Shown in pieces: positions 24,456 to 33,540 of a DNA stretch of 64,000 nucleotides; positions within the stretch are counted from its first letter, which is position 1, and each line of letters begins with the position of its first letter. Origin of the DNA: Limiplasma sp034927815 (GTDB lineage: Bacteria; Bacillota; Clostridia; Christensenellales; Aristaeellaceae); assembly GCA_034927815.1 (NCBI GenBank), contig JAYFPK010000017.1:39861-103860 (forward strand). The letters are read 5' to 3'. The notes under the pieces were generated by a model. That model was not told where the DNA came from and did no database searches. It saw only the letters and a program-made list of their open reading frames with translations. The position numbers and the translations under genes were made by a program.

Positions 24456-26348
24456 TTGGCTGACAGTTTGAAAATCCCGCAGAAAAACGGCTTTGTGGCC
24501 TGGGCCGCGCTTTCTCTCCTCTCCGGCATGGGGCTGGCTCTCTTTTCCCCTTTCACGCCTTTGGTTTGGCCCGAAGCGACATTCCGGGGGACGGCGGGCT
24601 TGGTGACAGGCTTTTTTCTGGCCCGCGCGGCCCTTCCCTTGCTCACCGGGCGAAGGTTGCGCTACGCCCTGTTGACCGCCTTGTTTTTTGCCTTTACCTG
24701 CGTGCTGGGGGCCGAATTGCAGGTGTATGGCGTCTTGCCCATAAAAGCGGCCTCCCTTAGTCTGGCCTTGCTATGCTGGCTGGGCCTGTCCGTGTTTTTC
24801 GGGCTTGTTCTGGCATGGCTGCTGGCCTTTTCGGGCCCGTGGCTCACAAGGCTCCAGGAAGGCCTTTGGGAACGCAAGCTCTCCGCAACGCGGCTTTTCT
24901 CCCTTCATGGTTCCCCCCATGCCGCCCCTTTCCCCAAAGCCCGGAGGCTATGCCTCGTGCTATTGGGGGTGCTTCTGCTTTGCTGGCTCCCGGTCTGGCT
25001 GGCATACTTTCCCGGGCTCACCACCTACGATATCCATTCCCATATGGAGCAATGCGTCTCAGGCCAGTACTCCACCTTGCACCCGGTTGCCTACACCCTT
25101 TTTCTCAAAGCCTGCCTGGTGTTGGCGGCGGCCCTGGGCGGAGGTACAACGCTGGCCATCGCCCTGTTTTGCTTTCTTCAAATGACTCTCATGGCCTGGG
25201 CCATGGCGTACGCTGTTTCCAGGGCACGGGCCCTGGGCGCGCCCGCGCTGCTTTGCGCGCTGGTCACCGCCTTTTTTGCCCTCCATCCTCTCTTTCCCAT
25301 GCTGGCGGTCAGCACCACCAAGGATGTGCCCTTTGCGGCCTTTGCCCTGTTCTTTACCGTACAGCTGTTTCAGCTTTTTCAGCGGCCCCAGCGGTTTTGC
25401 AAGTCCTGGCGGTCCTGGGCCGGGCTGCTCACCTGCGGGGTTTTGATGGGCATGCTGCGCTACAATGGACTGCTGTCCCTGGCCCTGGTTCTGCTGGCAT
25501 ACGCCCTGGCGGTCCGCAAAAAGCATGTCCGGGAAAAGCTTGCCCATACCAAAGCCCGAACCGCCGGGCTGCTGTTGGCGGTGATCGTTCTGGCCTTGGG
25601 CGCGAACCAGGGCCTCAACGCCCTCACCCACGCCTCCCCCTCCTTTGTCACCGCCCGGGACATGGCAAGCCTCCCCTCCCAGCAAATGGTGCGCGCCGCT
25701 TTGGAGACGCGCCCCGGGGAGGAGGATTTCCTGGATGTGGCCCAATGGTACAACGGCGAAACGATGCTAGAAAAATACCGGCCCCGGATTGCGGACTACA
25801 CCAAGCGCTACCTCAACGTAGGCCACGGCGACGGCTGGCGGGGCTTCGCCCGGACCTGGCTTCGGGTGGGCCTGAAGCATCCCAGGGCATACCTTGAGGG
25901 CTTTTTGGAGCTAAACCGCGGCCTGTGGTTTGTGTACGATACCTCCCACGCAAACATCTATCCCGAGGGGCTCTCCCACGCCGGGTATCTGCTCACCTCC
26001 CAGGAGGATTGCGCCGAATATGGGGACCCCATCGTCTTTTCCAGCAAGCTGCCGGGCCTGCAAAGCTTTTTGAACCAGGTCATGGTTGAGAATCTCTATC
26101 TGAAGCTTCCGGGGGTCCGCATGCTCTTTAGCATCGGCTTTCACTGCTGGCTCAGCCTGTGGGTTTTTCTTGCCGCCCGCTACCGCCGGGATTTCCCCCT
26201 GGCCTGGGCCATGGGCTTCCTCCTGTGCCTGACCGCGGTACTGTTCCTGGCCCCCGGGGTCCTGGCGCGGTACGCGCTGCCCATCTTCTTGGGAAACGGC
26301 TTTGGCATCCTGGCTTTGGGCAGGAAAAGGACGGCGGAACCCGCGTAA
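24456..26348 (+). CDS. Large polytopic membrane protein (DUF6020-like)
   Basis: The roughly 630-residue product is strongly hydrophobic, with about 12 membrane segments, interrupted by a more polar loop near residues 140-160 and a soluble C-terminal region (about 420-540, ETMLEKYRPRIADYTKRYLNVG). The segment YFPGLTTYDIHSHMEQ between membrane helices resembles the first extracytoplasmic acidic loop of GT-C-type glycosyltransferases and DUF6020 proteins. The start is uncertain: TTG at 24456 and GTG at 24444 follow GGGAGAGGG; the frame stays open to 24291. A role in cell-envelope glycan or lipid-linked sugar transfer is a guess from topology. Confidence 0.6.
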   Translation: MADSLKIPQKNGFVAWAALSLLSGMGLALFSPFTPLVWPEATFRGTAGLVTGFFLARAALPLLTGRRLRYALLTALFFAFTCVLGAELQVYGVLPIKAASLSLALLCWLGLSVFFGLVLAWLLAFSGPWLTRLQEGLWERKLSATRLFSLHGSPHAAPFPKARRLCLVLLGVLLLCWLPVWLAYFPGLTTYDIHSHMEQCVSGQYSTLHPVAYTLFLKACLVLAAALGGGTTLAIALFCFLQMTLMAWAMAYAVSRARALGAPALLCALVTAFFALHPLFPMLAVSTTKDVPFAAFALFFTVQLFQLFQRPQRFCKSWRSWAGLLTCGVLMGMLRYNGLLSLALVLLAYALAVRKKHVREKLAHTKARTAGLLLAVIVLALGANQGLNALTHASPSFVTARDMASLPSQQMVRAALETRPGEEDFLDVAQWYNGETMLEKYRPRIADYTKRYLNVGHGDGWRGFARTWLRVGLKHPRAYLEGFLELNRGLWFVYDTSHANIYPEGLSHAGYLLTSQEDCAEYGDPIVFSSKLPGLQSFLNQVMVENLYLKLPGVRMLFSIGFHCWLSLWVFLAARYRRDFPLAWAMGFLLCLTAVLFLAPGVLARYALPIFLGNGFGILALGRKRTAEPA

Positions 26349-26418
26349 TCGGGGACGCCCTGGCTTCAGGTAGGCGCGGAGGCGTTCTTCCCCGTTCTCA
26401 AATCCAACCAATAAGAGC

Positions 26419-27210
26419 TCATGGCTCCCATGCTCCAAAATATTGCAAGGTCATGCTGCTGCTTTGCGCACCTTTTTCCATGCACTCTTTCAGCGGCTTT
26501 CCCTCCAGCAAGGACACCAGGAACCCGGCGATAAAGCTGTCTCCCGCCCCCATGGTATCCACCACGTCGCAGGGAACGATCCCGCAGCGTACAAATTTTC
26601 CGCCATCAAAAGCCGTGCTTCCTCTTTCCCCTTGGGTCACGGTGACGATTTTCGGGCCCCGGGCTTTCATCTCTTTGAGAAAGGGCTCGATCTCCCCCTC
26701 CCGGAGTCCTTCGGCGGAAAAAAACGCGTACTCCACCCAGGGGATGGCTACGTCCACAACGGCGCTGCCATATTTATCGCCAAAGTCAAAAGCGGTGGGG
26801 ATTCCCCTTTGCTTCAGGCGCGGCAGGTCCTTTTCGATCCTTCCCCACAGGGCCGTTGCCACCAGATCATGTTCCTGTAAGAAGGAAAGGTCCTCCTCCG
26901 TCAAGCGGAAACCCGCCAGCACCCCTTCGTCATAGCCGCGAAACACGCGCTCGCCCTCCCGGAGCTCCACTTTGGTAACCGCCGTTTTTCCGGGGGACGT
27001 ATGCAAATGGGAGAGGTCCACACCCTTTCTCTCCAGGGCCCGGCGGATCAACTCCCCGTTCGGATCGTCCCCCACCACCCCCACATAGGAGGCCCGGTAT
27101 CCCATGCGGGCGACATATACGCTCACATTCACCGCGTTCCCGCCGGGATACAATTGATTTGTCCGGAAATACTCGTCAATGCAGTTGTCCCCTACCGCGG
27201 CAATCCTCAT
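26419..27210 (-). CDS. frlD: Fructoselysine 6-kinase (PfkB family)
   Basis: The 263-residue sugar kinase resembles E. coli FrlD along its length: GDNCIDEYF at the start, GGNAVNVSVYVARMG, VGDDPNGE, ALWGRIE and the PfkB signature DTMGAGDSFIAGFL with the catalytic aspartate near residue 225. FrlD phosphorylates fructoselysine or related Amadori products at C6 for cleavage by FrlB. It is last in a leftward operon containing a FrlB-like gene, which supports the call. The exact amino-acid moiety (lysine, arginine, another amine) is unknown. Confidence 0.85.
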   Translation of the reverse strand: MRIAAVGDNCIDEYFRTNQLYPGGNAVNVSVYVARMGYRASYVGVVGDDPNGELIRRALERKGVDLSHLHTSPGKTAVTKVELREGERVFRGYDEGVLAGFRLTEEDLSFLQEHDLVATALWGRIEKDLPRLKQRGIPTAFDFGDKYGSAVVDVAIPWVEYAFFSAEGLREGEIEPFLKEMKARGPKIVTVTQGERGSTAFDGGKFVRCGIVPCDVVDTMGAGDSFIAGFLVSLLEGKPLKECMEKGAQSSSMTLQYFGAWEP

Positions 27211-27226
27211 CTCTATCCCGCCTTTT

Positions 27227-28171
27227 CTATTGCAATACCATATGGACGCACGCCAAAATCACCGGAAGCGACGGTACAAACAGCACCATGCTCTGCATCA
27301 CCGCGCATGTGGCAAGCTTTACATCAGCCCGGTATTTTTCCGCCATGACCACATTAAGAGAGCCTACCGGCAAGGCCGTAAGCAGCACACAGCTGGCCGC
27401 CAGGATTCCCGAGAGCCCGATTCCTTTCAAAATCAGCAGCATTCCCAGGGGAAATACCAGCAAGCGCAGCAGCGAAACCGCCAAGCCAAGCCTTTCCGTC
27501 AGCAGCTGTTTGGGCCGGATGTCCGCCAGAGAGCAGCCCACCACCATCATGGACAGCGGCACGCACATATTGCCGATTTCTTCAAAGGTCTCGCCAAGCA
27601 TGGGGGGAAAGCGAAAGGGCGATACATAAACCGCAATGGCCGCCACGGACGCCAGCGTAGCCAGGTCCCCCAGGACGGACTTCCACCGGATCTTTTTTTC
27701 CCCGCTTAACAGCATAACCCCTGCCGTAAACAGGAAAAGCTGGTAAGCCATGTTATAGACGACCCCGTACAAAAACCCTTCCGTCCCGTACAGGGCCTTC
27801 ACAAGGGGCAGCCCGAGAAAGCCGGTGTTGGCAAACACGGACATGGTGGCAAAAATCGCCCTTGCCTTCTCCTCCCGGATCAGGGGGCCTTTGGGGGCCT
27901 TCAGGTTTGCCAGCATCAGGCTGATGGCAAGAGCCCCGATATAGTAGGCGATGGAAACCACCGCCGCCACAGCCAAATTCCCGGCCAGCTCCGCCGAAAA
28001 CTCGCTGTTGGCCGAAGCCAGCACGCTAAAGGGCAGCAGGGCGCGCATCAGGAGCTCTGACAGGCCCTTTTGCATGCGAGCGTCAATGATCCCGGTTTTC
28101 TTCAAAACAAAGCTCAGCAGCACCATAACGGTGATCTTCACCAGCAAACCCACCAGCGTGTCCACAGGCAT
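27227..28171 (-). CDS. AEC (auxin efflux carrier) family transporter
   Basis: The 314-residue integral membrane protein has about ten hydrophobic segments and the AEC-type pattern: KKTGIIDARMQKGLSELLMRALLP near the N-terminus, SVFANTGFLGLPLVKALYG in the middle and VLLTALPVGSLNVVMAEKY near the end. AEC proteins move organic acids or small metabolites. AAAGGGG precedes the ATG at 28171. Lying between frlB and frlD, it could export an acid or amine derived from Amadori compounds or import one; the direction and cargo are unknown. It is not part of the Bacillus frl operon. Confidence 0.85.
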   Translation of the reverse strand: MPVDTLVGLLVKITVMVLLSFVLKKTGIIDARMQKGLSELLMRALLPFSVLASANSEFSAELAGNLAVAAVVSIAYYIGALAISLMLANLKAPKGPLIREEKARAIFATMSVFANTGFLGLPLVKALYGTEGFLYGVVYNMAYQLFLFTAGVMLLSGEKKIRWKSVLGDLATLASVAAIAVYVSPFRFPPMLGETFEEIGNMCVPLSMMVVGCSLADIRPKQLLTERLGLAVSLLRLLVFPLGMLLILKGIGLSGILAASCVLLTALPVGSLNVVMAEKYRADVKLATCAVMQSMVLFVPSLPVILACVHMVLQ

Positions 28172-28189
28172 TGGCAGAACCCCTTTGCG

Positions 28190-28221
28190 AAAAAATGCGC
28201 CCGTTCCTGATGGCAACGGGC
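28190..28221 (-). terminator. Terminator/attenuator after the frlB-like gene
   Basis: GCCCGTT (28199-28205) and AACGGGC (28215-28221) form a 7-bp stem; on the minus strand it is followed by ATTTTTT. It lies between frlB and the AEC gene and may lower expression of the downstream genes. Confidence 0.65.
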
Positions 28222-28242
28222 ACAAGGCTCTTAGCCGCCGGC

Positions 28243-29226
28243 TTAGTACTCCATGAGATGCATGTAGCGGCGAATATCCAGGGAATGGTCCCGCACCTTT
28301 GCGATGGTTTTGGAATACTCGCGGCAAATGTTGTTGAGCACCAGAACGGACATATACCCCTCAAATTCCTGGTCAACCCCGCCATAATCGATTTCCTTGG
28401 TGTCAATCACAAAGAGCCGGTCCGTAAACTTCCGCAAGAACGCAAGGGCGCGCTCCTCCAGGAATCGGGTTTCATCCCGGCCCATCAGCAAAACCACCGG
28501 GCTTTCCTTTTCAATGATCTCAAAAGGACCGTGGAAGAACTCCCCGGCATGAAGGGGGATGGCGTTGATCCATTGCATTTCCATCATATAGCAATTGCAA
28601 AACACATAAGCCTGGGAATAATCGCAGCCGCTGGCGAGGGAATAGAGCACCTGGGCGTCCTTACAGCCGGTGGCAAATTCCATGGCCTTTCCCGCGTAAT
28701 CGGCCTTTGCCTTTTGCACCACAGGATGGATCGCCAGCAGGTTCCTTTTCATTCCCTCAAACAGCCGGGTTCCCTCTGCGATGTCAATGATGCCCGCGGT
28801 CAGCAAATACATCACGCCATAGCTGGTGTCGATCATATTGGCGGTTTCATAATAGCCGTATTCCACAAAAAGGTTGGAGGTGGCCTGCAAAGGGGTACCC
28901 CGGCGCATGGCCAGGTTGATGACGGTGGCGCCCTTTTGGGCCGCAGATTCCGCCGCCTTCACCGTCTCCGGGGTCTGGCCTTCCTGGGAGCAGAGGATCA
29001 CCACGGCGTTGGGGCCAAGCCCTTTGGGGGAGCGGTAGATAAACTCGTTGGAGTTGAGGTATTCCCCGGCCAACTTCCCGCTTTTGACGTCCACCAGATA
29101 GGCGCTGGGATACATCAGCGCGGAGGACCCGCCGCAGGCCACAAAATAAATGCGGTCAAAGGCCTTTCCCTTCAATTTTTCCAAAACATTGTTTACGTCC
29201 TCCAGGTGCTTGCTAGCGTACTCCAT
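28243..29226 (-). CDS. frlB: SIS-domain sugar-phosphate deglycase, FrlB-like
   Basis: The 327-residue protein has two SIS folds. FVACGGSSALMYPS (near residue 28) and ILCSQEGQTPETVKAAESA (near residue 76) form the sugar-phosphate site, and LHAGEFFHGPFEIIEKESPVVLL (near residue 225) is the FrlB-type segment with the catalytic glutamate and histidine. FrlB cleaves fructoselysine-6-phosphate to glucose-6-phosphate and lysine. The ATG at 29226 has GGAGGG six bases upstream. With the FrlD-like kinase and the transporter genes nearby it forms an Amadori-product pathway. A related glucosamine-type deglycase specificity cannot be excluded. Confidence 0.82.
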   Translation of the reverse strand: MEYASKHLEDVNNVLEKLKGKAFDRIYFVACGGSSALMYPSAYLVDVKSGKLAGEYLNSNEFIYRSPKGLGPNAVVILCSQEGQTPETVKAAESAAQKGATVINLAMRRGTPLQATSNLFVEYGYYETANMIDTSYGVMYLLTAGIIDIAEGTRLFEGMKRNLLAIHPVVQKAKADYAGKAMEFATGCKDAQVLYSLASGCDYSQAYVFCNCYMMEMQWINAIPLHAGEFFHGPFEIIEKESPVVLLMGRDETRFLEERALAFLRKFTDRLFVIDTKEIDYGGVDQEFEGYMSVLVLNNICREYSKTIAKVRDHSLDIRRYMHLMEY

Positions 29227-29294
29227 AACGTTCCCTCCAAGTATTTCATGGGGCTTTCCTGTATCGGCATGGCGCAATACCAGTTGAACCGGGC

Positions 29295-30242
29295 CTAAAA
29301 CCCGCGCTTCGTGTCAACCCGGTTGCGGAGCTGATCCATACGCGGATAGCCAGCCAGGTTGCCGCAAAGGATTTCCATCATGCGGGGCATGTAGGTCGCC
29401 AGATGGTCCCCCGCGATATGGGGCGTGAGGATCACATTGGGCATATCCCAAAGGGGGCTGTCCTTTGCCAGGGGCTCCCTTTGAAAAACATCCAGGACAG
29501 CGCCTGCGATCTCTTTGCTCTCCAATGCCTTGAGGAGATGCTCCTCCTGGATGATGGGGCCTCTGCCCACGTTAATCACCCAGGCCCGGGAGGGTATGGC
29601 GGCCAGCTCCTCCCGGGAGATCAGATGGCGGGTCTCCCCGGTCAGAGGCATGCAAACGACCACGAAATCGCACTGCTCCAGCAGCTCCCGGCACTGTTGC
29701 GGCAGATAGATTTTGCTCACCTTGTCCACGGGCCGCTGGGCAATATCCATGCCCAGCACCCGCATCCCAAACGCGTCGGCGCGCACGGCGATCTCCCCGC
29801 CCACCTTGCCCAGCCCAAGAATGCCAATGGTCTTTCCATACAGCTCATCCAGGTGGGTTTCCACGTCCCAGCGCTTCTCTTTTTGCGCCTGGTAAAACTC
29901 GTAGTTTTTCCGCACGATGTTGAGCATCATGGACAGCACGTATTCCGAAATGGCTACGGCGTTGATCCCCCTGGAGTTTGTCAGCGCGATCCCCATCTCG
30001 TCCAATACCCCCATGGGAATCCGGTCCATGCCGGACTGGCCGATGTGGATCCAGCGGAGGGCTTTCATCTTTCTAAGGGTTGCCTCCGGAATATCATAGC
30101 CATAGGTCAGCAATATTTCCGCTTGGGCCAGCTGCTCATCCCTCAGCTCCTTCAGGGACGCGTGCAAGACCGGGCGGCCCGCCGCGGCGCTTTGCAGCCG
30201 CTCCCGGTACGGCTGTTCCAAATCCAGCGTTGAAATAATCAC
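29295..30242 (-). CDS. D-isomer-specific 2-hydroxyacid dehydrogenase
   Basis: The 315-residue NAD(P)-dependent enzyme interconverts a 2-hydroxy acid and a 2-oxo acid. The Rossmann motif GILGLGKVGGEIAVRADAFGM is near residue 145, the catalytic arginine in NVGRGPI near 230, the glutamate in FQREPLAKDSPLW and the histidine in LTPHIAGD near 285. The start is GTG at 30242, behind GGAAAGGAAAA; the frame is open upstream but overlaps the permease gene. Its place between the permeases and frlB suggests it processes the amino-acid-derived or sugar-derived acid of the imported compound. The substrate is not predictable. Confidence 0.87.
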   Translation of the reverse strand: MIISTLDLEQPYRERLQSAAAGRPVLHASLKELRDEQLAQAEILLTYGYDIPEATLRKMKALRWIHIGQSGMDRIPMGVLDEMGIALTNSRGINAVAISEYVLSMMLNIVRKNYEFYQAQKEKRWDVETHLDELYGKTIGILGLGKVGGEIAVRADAFGMRVLGMDIAQRPVDKVSKIYLPQQCRELLEQCDFVVVCMPLTGETRHLISREELAAIPSRAWVINVGRGPIIQEEHLLKALESKEIAGAVLDVFQREPLAKDSPLWDMPNVILTPHIAGDHLATYMPRMMEILCGNLAGYPRMDQLRNRVDTKRGF

Positions 30243-30265
30243 GTCGTTTTCCTTTCCGCCCTGTG

Positions 30266-31129
30266 TTAGCCCTTTACGCCTCCAGCGCTCAGACCGGCAA
30301 TGAAATACTTTTGAGCCACGATATAAAACACGATAATGGGAATCGCGGAAATGGTAAGCCCGGCCAGAAGCACCGCCCATTCCGCGTGCATCTCCCCCTT
30401 GAAGGTAAGCAGGCCCACGGGAATGGTGAGCAGGCTTTCCTTCTTTACAAAGATCAGGGCAAAGGTGAACTCGTTCCAGGCGTAAAAGCCCGTCAGCACG
30501 GCGCTTGTGAGAAACACCGGCTTGCTCATGGGGATGTAGATGTGCAGCAGCGCCCCAAAGTCCGTGCATCCGTCAATGGCCGCGGCCTCCAGGTAGGCCC
30601 GGTCGATGTCCGCGAAGAAATGATGGATGAGTAGAAAGGACATGGCCATCTGGTAGGCGGCATAGATCAGGATCAGCGACCATTGGGAGTTATAAAGCCG
30701 CAGCGCCTGAACCTCCTGATACAGCGGAATCACGCTGACAATAGGTGAAAACATCATGCCGGCCAGCGCCAGCAGGAAAAAGAACCCCTTGCCCTTGAAG
30801 CGGTACACCGCGATGCTGTAGGCATAGGCCGCGCAGGCCACAAGCGTAAGCAGCACCGTGCAAACGGTGACAAAAACACTGTTGACAAAGTAGCGGGAAA
30901 TGCCGCTGTTCCATGCCTGCCCGTAGTTGCTCCACAGCCAGCGCTCCGGCAGCCCCCATAGGTTGGCAAAGATCTCGTTGGTGGATTTGAATGCGCTGAC
31001 GACCATCCAGGCCATTGGCAAAACGATGATCAGGAAGAAGAGCCAGACCGTCACCCACCCCAAAACACCTCCTCCTTTTTCCAAAAGGGAGCGGAGGGAC
31101 CCGTTGCGGCTTGCGCTTTTTTTCTTCAT
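30266..31129 (-). CDS. Sugar ABC transporter permease, MalG/FrlM-like
   Basis: The 287-residue permease has six hydrophobic segments and the CUT1-type EAA loop near residue 190 (YLEAAAIDGCTDFGALLHIYIPMSKP), which contacts the ATPase. Its start overlaps the stop of the upstream permease (ATGA). In B. subtilis the corresponding protein is FrlM. No ATPase gene is present in the operon; as in Bacillus, a shared MsmX-type ATPase encoded elsewhere would be needed. Confidence 0.9.
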   Translation of the reverse strand: MKKKSASRNGSLRSLLEKGGGVLGWVTVWLFFLIIVLPMAWMVVSAFKSTNEIFANLWGLPERWLWSNYGQAWNSGISRYFVNSVFVTVCTVLLTLVACAAYAYSIAVYRFKGKGFFFLLALAGMMFSPIVSVIPLYQEVQALRLYNSQWSLILIYAAYQMAMSFLLIHHFFADIDRAYLEAAAIDGCTDFGALLHIYIPMSKPVFLTSAVLTGFYAWNEFTFALIFVKKESLLTIPVGLLTFKGEMHAEWAVLLAGLTISAIPIIVFYIVAQKYFIAGLSAGGVKG

Positions 31130-32049
31130 ACGCTCATCCCCCCTTGCCTGGAAAGGCGGGGCTGCTTGCGGCCCTTCCCCTTGCCGCCGCGCTCAAAGGA
31201 TACGAACTGCAGCGCCGAGAACAGAACCGACAAAACCAGAATGATATTGGCGATTGCGGCGGCATAGCCGACTTTGCCGTGCACGAAGGCGTTTTTGTAC
31301 ATCAGCGTGCTCAGGACCTCGCTGGAGCCATAGGGCCCGCCGTTGGTCATGATGTAGATTTCGTTGAACACCAGCAAGCCGCCCGCAATGTTGATCATGG
31401 TGGCAATTTTGATCATTCCCTTGATGTTGGGGACGGTGACGTGGAAAAACGTCTGCACCTTGGAAGCGCCGTCTATACAGGCGGCTTCGTTCATATCCCT
31501 GGAAATCTTCTGTATGGACACAATCAAAAGCATCATGGTATAGCCGATGCTCTTCCATTGCGATACCGCGATAACGGAAAAGATCGCCGTCTCCTTTTCC
31601 CCCAGCCAGCCATGGGCCCACTCTCCCAGGTTCAGCACGCGCAGCAGGCTGTTGAGCAAGCCGTCGTTGCGGTAGAGGAAGGTAAACAGGAGGCCGGTCA
31701 CGGTCAGGGAGATCAAGGAGGGCAAAAAGTACACGGTGCGCAGGAGTGTGGAAAGCCTTTTGCTTTTCATGTTTTCCAAAAAGGCCGCCAGCACCAGCGC
31801 CAGGCCCACCTGAAAGATCAGGGAGATGCCCACATACCAAAGGTTGTTTTGAAACGCCACCCAAAAGTCCTTCGCTTTCAGGAGGTTGCTGTAATTCCTG
31901 ATCCCAATCCACGTTTTGCCGCCGGAAAACAGGTCCCATTTTTGAAAGCTGTACCCGATGTTCTAGAAAATGGGATAATACACAAACATCACAAGCAGGA
32001 TCAGTCCGGGAAGCAAATAAAGATACGGCTTTATTTTGCTCTTTGACAC
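31126..32049 (-). pseudogene. Sugar ABC transporter permease, MalF/FrlN-like, interrupted by an in-frame amber codon
   Basis: The whole 307-codon permease reads in one frame from a GTG at 32049 (GGGGAGG seven bases upstream) to 31126, except for a TAG at codon 29 (plus-strand 31963-31965). The residues around it, FVYYPIF-stop-NIGYSFQKWDLF, show that a sense codon, plausibly CAG or TAC, was changed by one substitution. The rest is intact: six hydrophobic segments and an EAA loop (NEAACIDGASKVQTFFHVTVPNIKG). A remaining ATG at 31860 would give only the last 244 residues, missing the first membrane segment. Loss of function, readthrough and a sequencing error are all possible. Confidence 0.85.
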
Positions 32050-32068
32050 TCGCTCGCCTCCCCGGGGT

Positions 32069-32107
32069 TTTCCCGTGAGGCCGGGCAGATTCCGGCCCCA
32101 CGGGAAA
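32069..32107 (-). terminator. Intra-operon hairpin after the binding-protein gene
   Basis: TTTCCCGTG (32069-32077) pairs with CACGGGAAA (32099-32107), with an inner GGCCGG/CCGGCC stem. No U tract follows on the minus strand, so it more likely stabilises the upstream binding-protein message than terminates. Confidence 0.55.
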
Positions 32108-32134
32108 GGATAGTGAAAAGCGTTTCTTCCTCTT

Positions 32135-33409
32135 TTATTCCGCCTTAACCTCGGCGGCCTTGCCCTGTACGTCCGCCATGACTTCCTCGGCGGTCATCTG
32201 GCCCCCCACCATGGCCTGGATATCCGCCAGATAGACGGCGACCACTTCGCTGTGGGTCACGTTGTCCAGCCAGGGATTGATGCTGGAAGCCTGCTTGATG
32301 GTTTCGGCGATCTGAATCATCTTCTCGGAAGCGGTATCCGCGTTGATGGCCCCGTCCACGGTGCTGATCATGGAGGTGTCCTTGACCATTTTCGCCGCGT
32401 TGTCCACTGAGGTCATATACTTGAGGAAGGCGACACAGGCGTCGGGGTATTCGGTGGTGGCCGATACCATGAAGCCCTGGGGAGCGCCGGTGAGGGCCTG
32501 CTGGTCCCCGGCCGCGCCCTGGATGTCCGGGAAGTCGAACCAGCTCCACTCAAACTGGGCGGGCTCGATGTACTGCACCTGGTTGAACTGCTCATAATAA
32601 ATGGCGGCCTTGCCATTGATAAAATCGCTGATTCCCTCGTCATAGCCCACCGCGTTGAAGTTGGGGGTGAAATAGGGCACCAGCTCGTTGAGGTAATGCA
32701 GCGCCTCCACATAGGCGGGATCGCTGAAGGAGGCCTCGCTTTCCAGGGCGTAGTCGCGGGCAAGCGCCTCCGCAGGCACCACCCGCTGGTTCAAGGTAGT
32801 CATGTAGTGGCCGGTGGCCCAATCCTCGCTGTTGCCCAGGGAGATAGGGATGTACTCCGTTTCCGCCAGCTTTTGAAGCACCGGGAGAAACTCACTCCAG
32901 TTCTGGGGAACCTCAAGGCCCAGTTCGCCGAAGATCTCCTTGTTGTAGTAGAAAGCCTTGCCGTCCATGATGATCGGAATGCCGTACACCTTGCCCTCAA
33001 AGGTGAAGGGGCCAAACTGGGAGGCGATGATCTTGCCGGACCATTCCGTATCCGCGTCCAGATAGGGTTTCAAATCCAAGGCACGGCCGCCGTTTACAAA
33101 ATTCTTGGCATAAATGCCGCTCCAGGCGAAGTAGATGTCAGGCGTGTCATTGCTGGCCAGCCGCACGTTGATCTCCTGCTTGTAGTTTTGGTTGTCCGCG
33201 CTGGTGACGGTCACCTTGATGCCGGGGTTCTCGTTCATGAAAGTGGTTGCCAATTCGTCAAAGTAGGCTTTGCTGGCGCCATCCGCAAAGCGGGTGAAGA
33301 TTTCGATGTCCGCGGCCTCGCCGGCAAAGGCTGTCGCCAGTCCGCTCAGCAGCGTTGCAAACAAGGTCATTACCGTGAAAACAGCCATCCATTTCTTCCG
33401 GTTCTTCAT
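32135..33409 (-). CDS. Extracellular sugar-binding protein, family 1 (FrlO-like)
   Basis: The 424-residue protein has a signal peptide (KKWMAVFTVMTLFATLLSGLATAFA) without an obvious lipobox, then a type 2 binding-protein fold (IEIFTRFADGASKAYFDELATTF; DTPDIYFAWSG near residue 95; VYGIPIIMDGKAFYYNKEIF near 140). It should deliver the substrate to the two permeases downstream. It is the first gene of the frl-like operon, with a consensus promoter and a GntR-type operator upstream. By synteny it corresponds to B. subtilis FrlO, which binds Amadori products; the ligand here is inferred. Confidence 0.9.
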   Translation of the reverse strand: MKNRKKWMAVFTVMTLFATLLSGLATAFAGEAADIEIFTRFADGASKAYFDELATTFMNENPGIKVTVTSADNQNYKQEINVRLASNDTPDIYFAWSGIYAKNFVNGGRALDLKPYLDADTEWSGKIIASQFGPFTFEGKVYGIPIIMDGKAFYYNKEIFGELGLEVPQNWSEFLPVLQKLAETEYIPISLGNSEDWATGHYMTTLNQRVVPAEALARDYALESEASFSDPAYVEALHYLNELVPYFTPNFNAVGYDEGISDFINGKAAIYYEQFNQVQYIEPAQFEWSWFDFPDIQGAAGDQQALTGAPQGFMVSATTEYPDACVAFLKYMTSVDNAAKMVKDTSMISTVDGAINADTASEKMIQIAETIKQASSINPWLDNVTHSEVVAVYLADIQAMVGGQMTAEEVMADVQGKAAEVKAE

Positions 33410-33450
33410 AAAAAACCCTCCTCGTCCTTTTGGTATTCAACTGGTTCAAC

Positions 33451-33461
33451 TGGTACTACCA
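33451..33461. promoter_or_regulatory. FadR-type GntR operator
   Basis: TGGTACTACCA is a perfect palindrome with the TGGTnnnACCA pattern recognised by FadR-subfamily GntR regulators. It lies just downstream of the -10 box, over the expected start site, and next to the GntR gene at 33541. An overlapping half-site repeat (AACTGGTTCAACTGGT) lies beside it at 33439-33454. Confidence 0.65.
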
Positions 33462-33470
33462 TTTGCGAAA

Positions 33471-33499
33471 ATCATATCACATTGATGTTCCCCTGTCAA
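33471..33499 (-). promoter_or_regulatory. Promoter of the frl-like operon
   Basis: On the minus strand, TTGACA (33494-33499) and TATGAT (33471-33476) are 17 bases apart. The predicted start, near 33464, abuts the GntR operator, a classical repression layout. Confidence 0.8.
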
Positions 33500-33540
33500 T
33501 CCTCAAAATGGTTTTTTTGTCCTGCCCAGGCTGCCCCGGG

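Noticed and set aside
31963..31965. TAG in the permease gene as a recoded (pyrrolysine or suppressor) codon
   Set aside because: Other genes in the window, such as mtnA, pduS's neighbour fucU operon members and frlD's neighbour AEC gene, use ordinary stops including TAG, RF1 is intact, and no pyl genes are visible; a point mutation is simpler.
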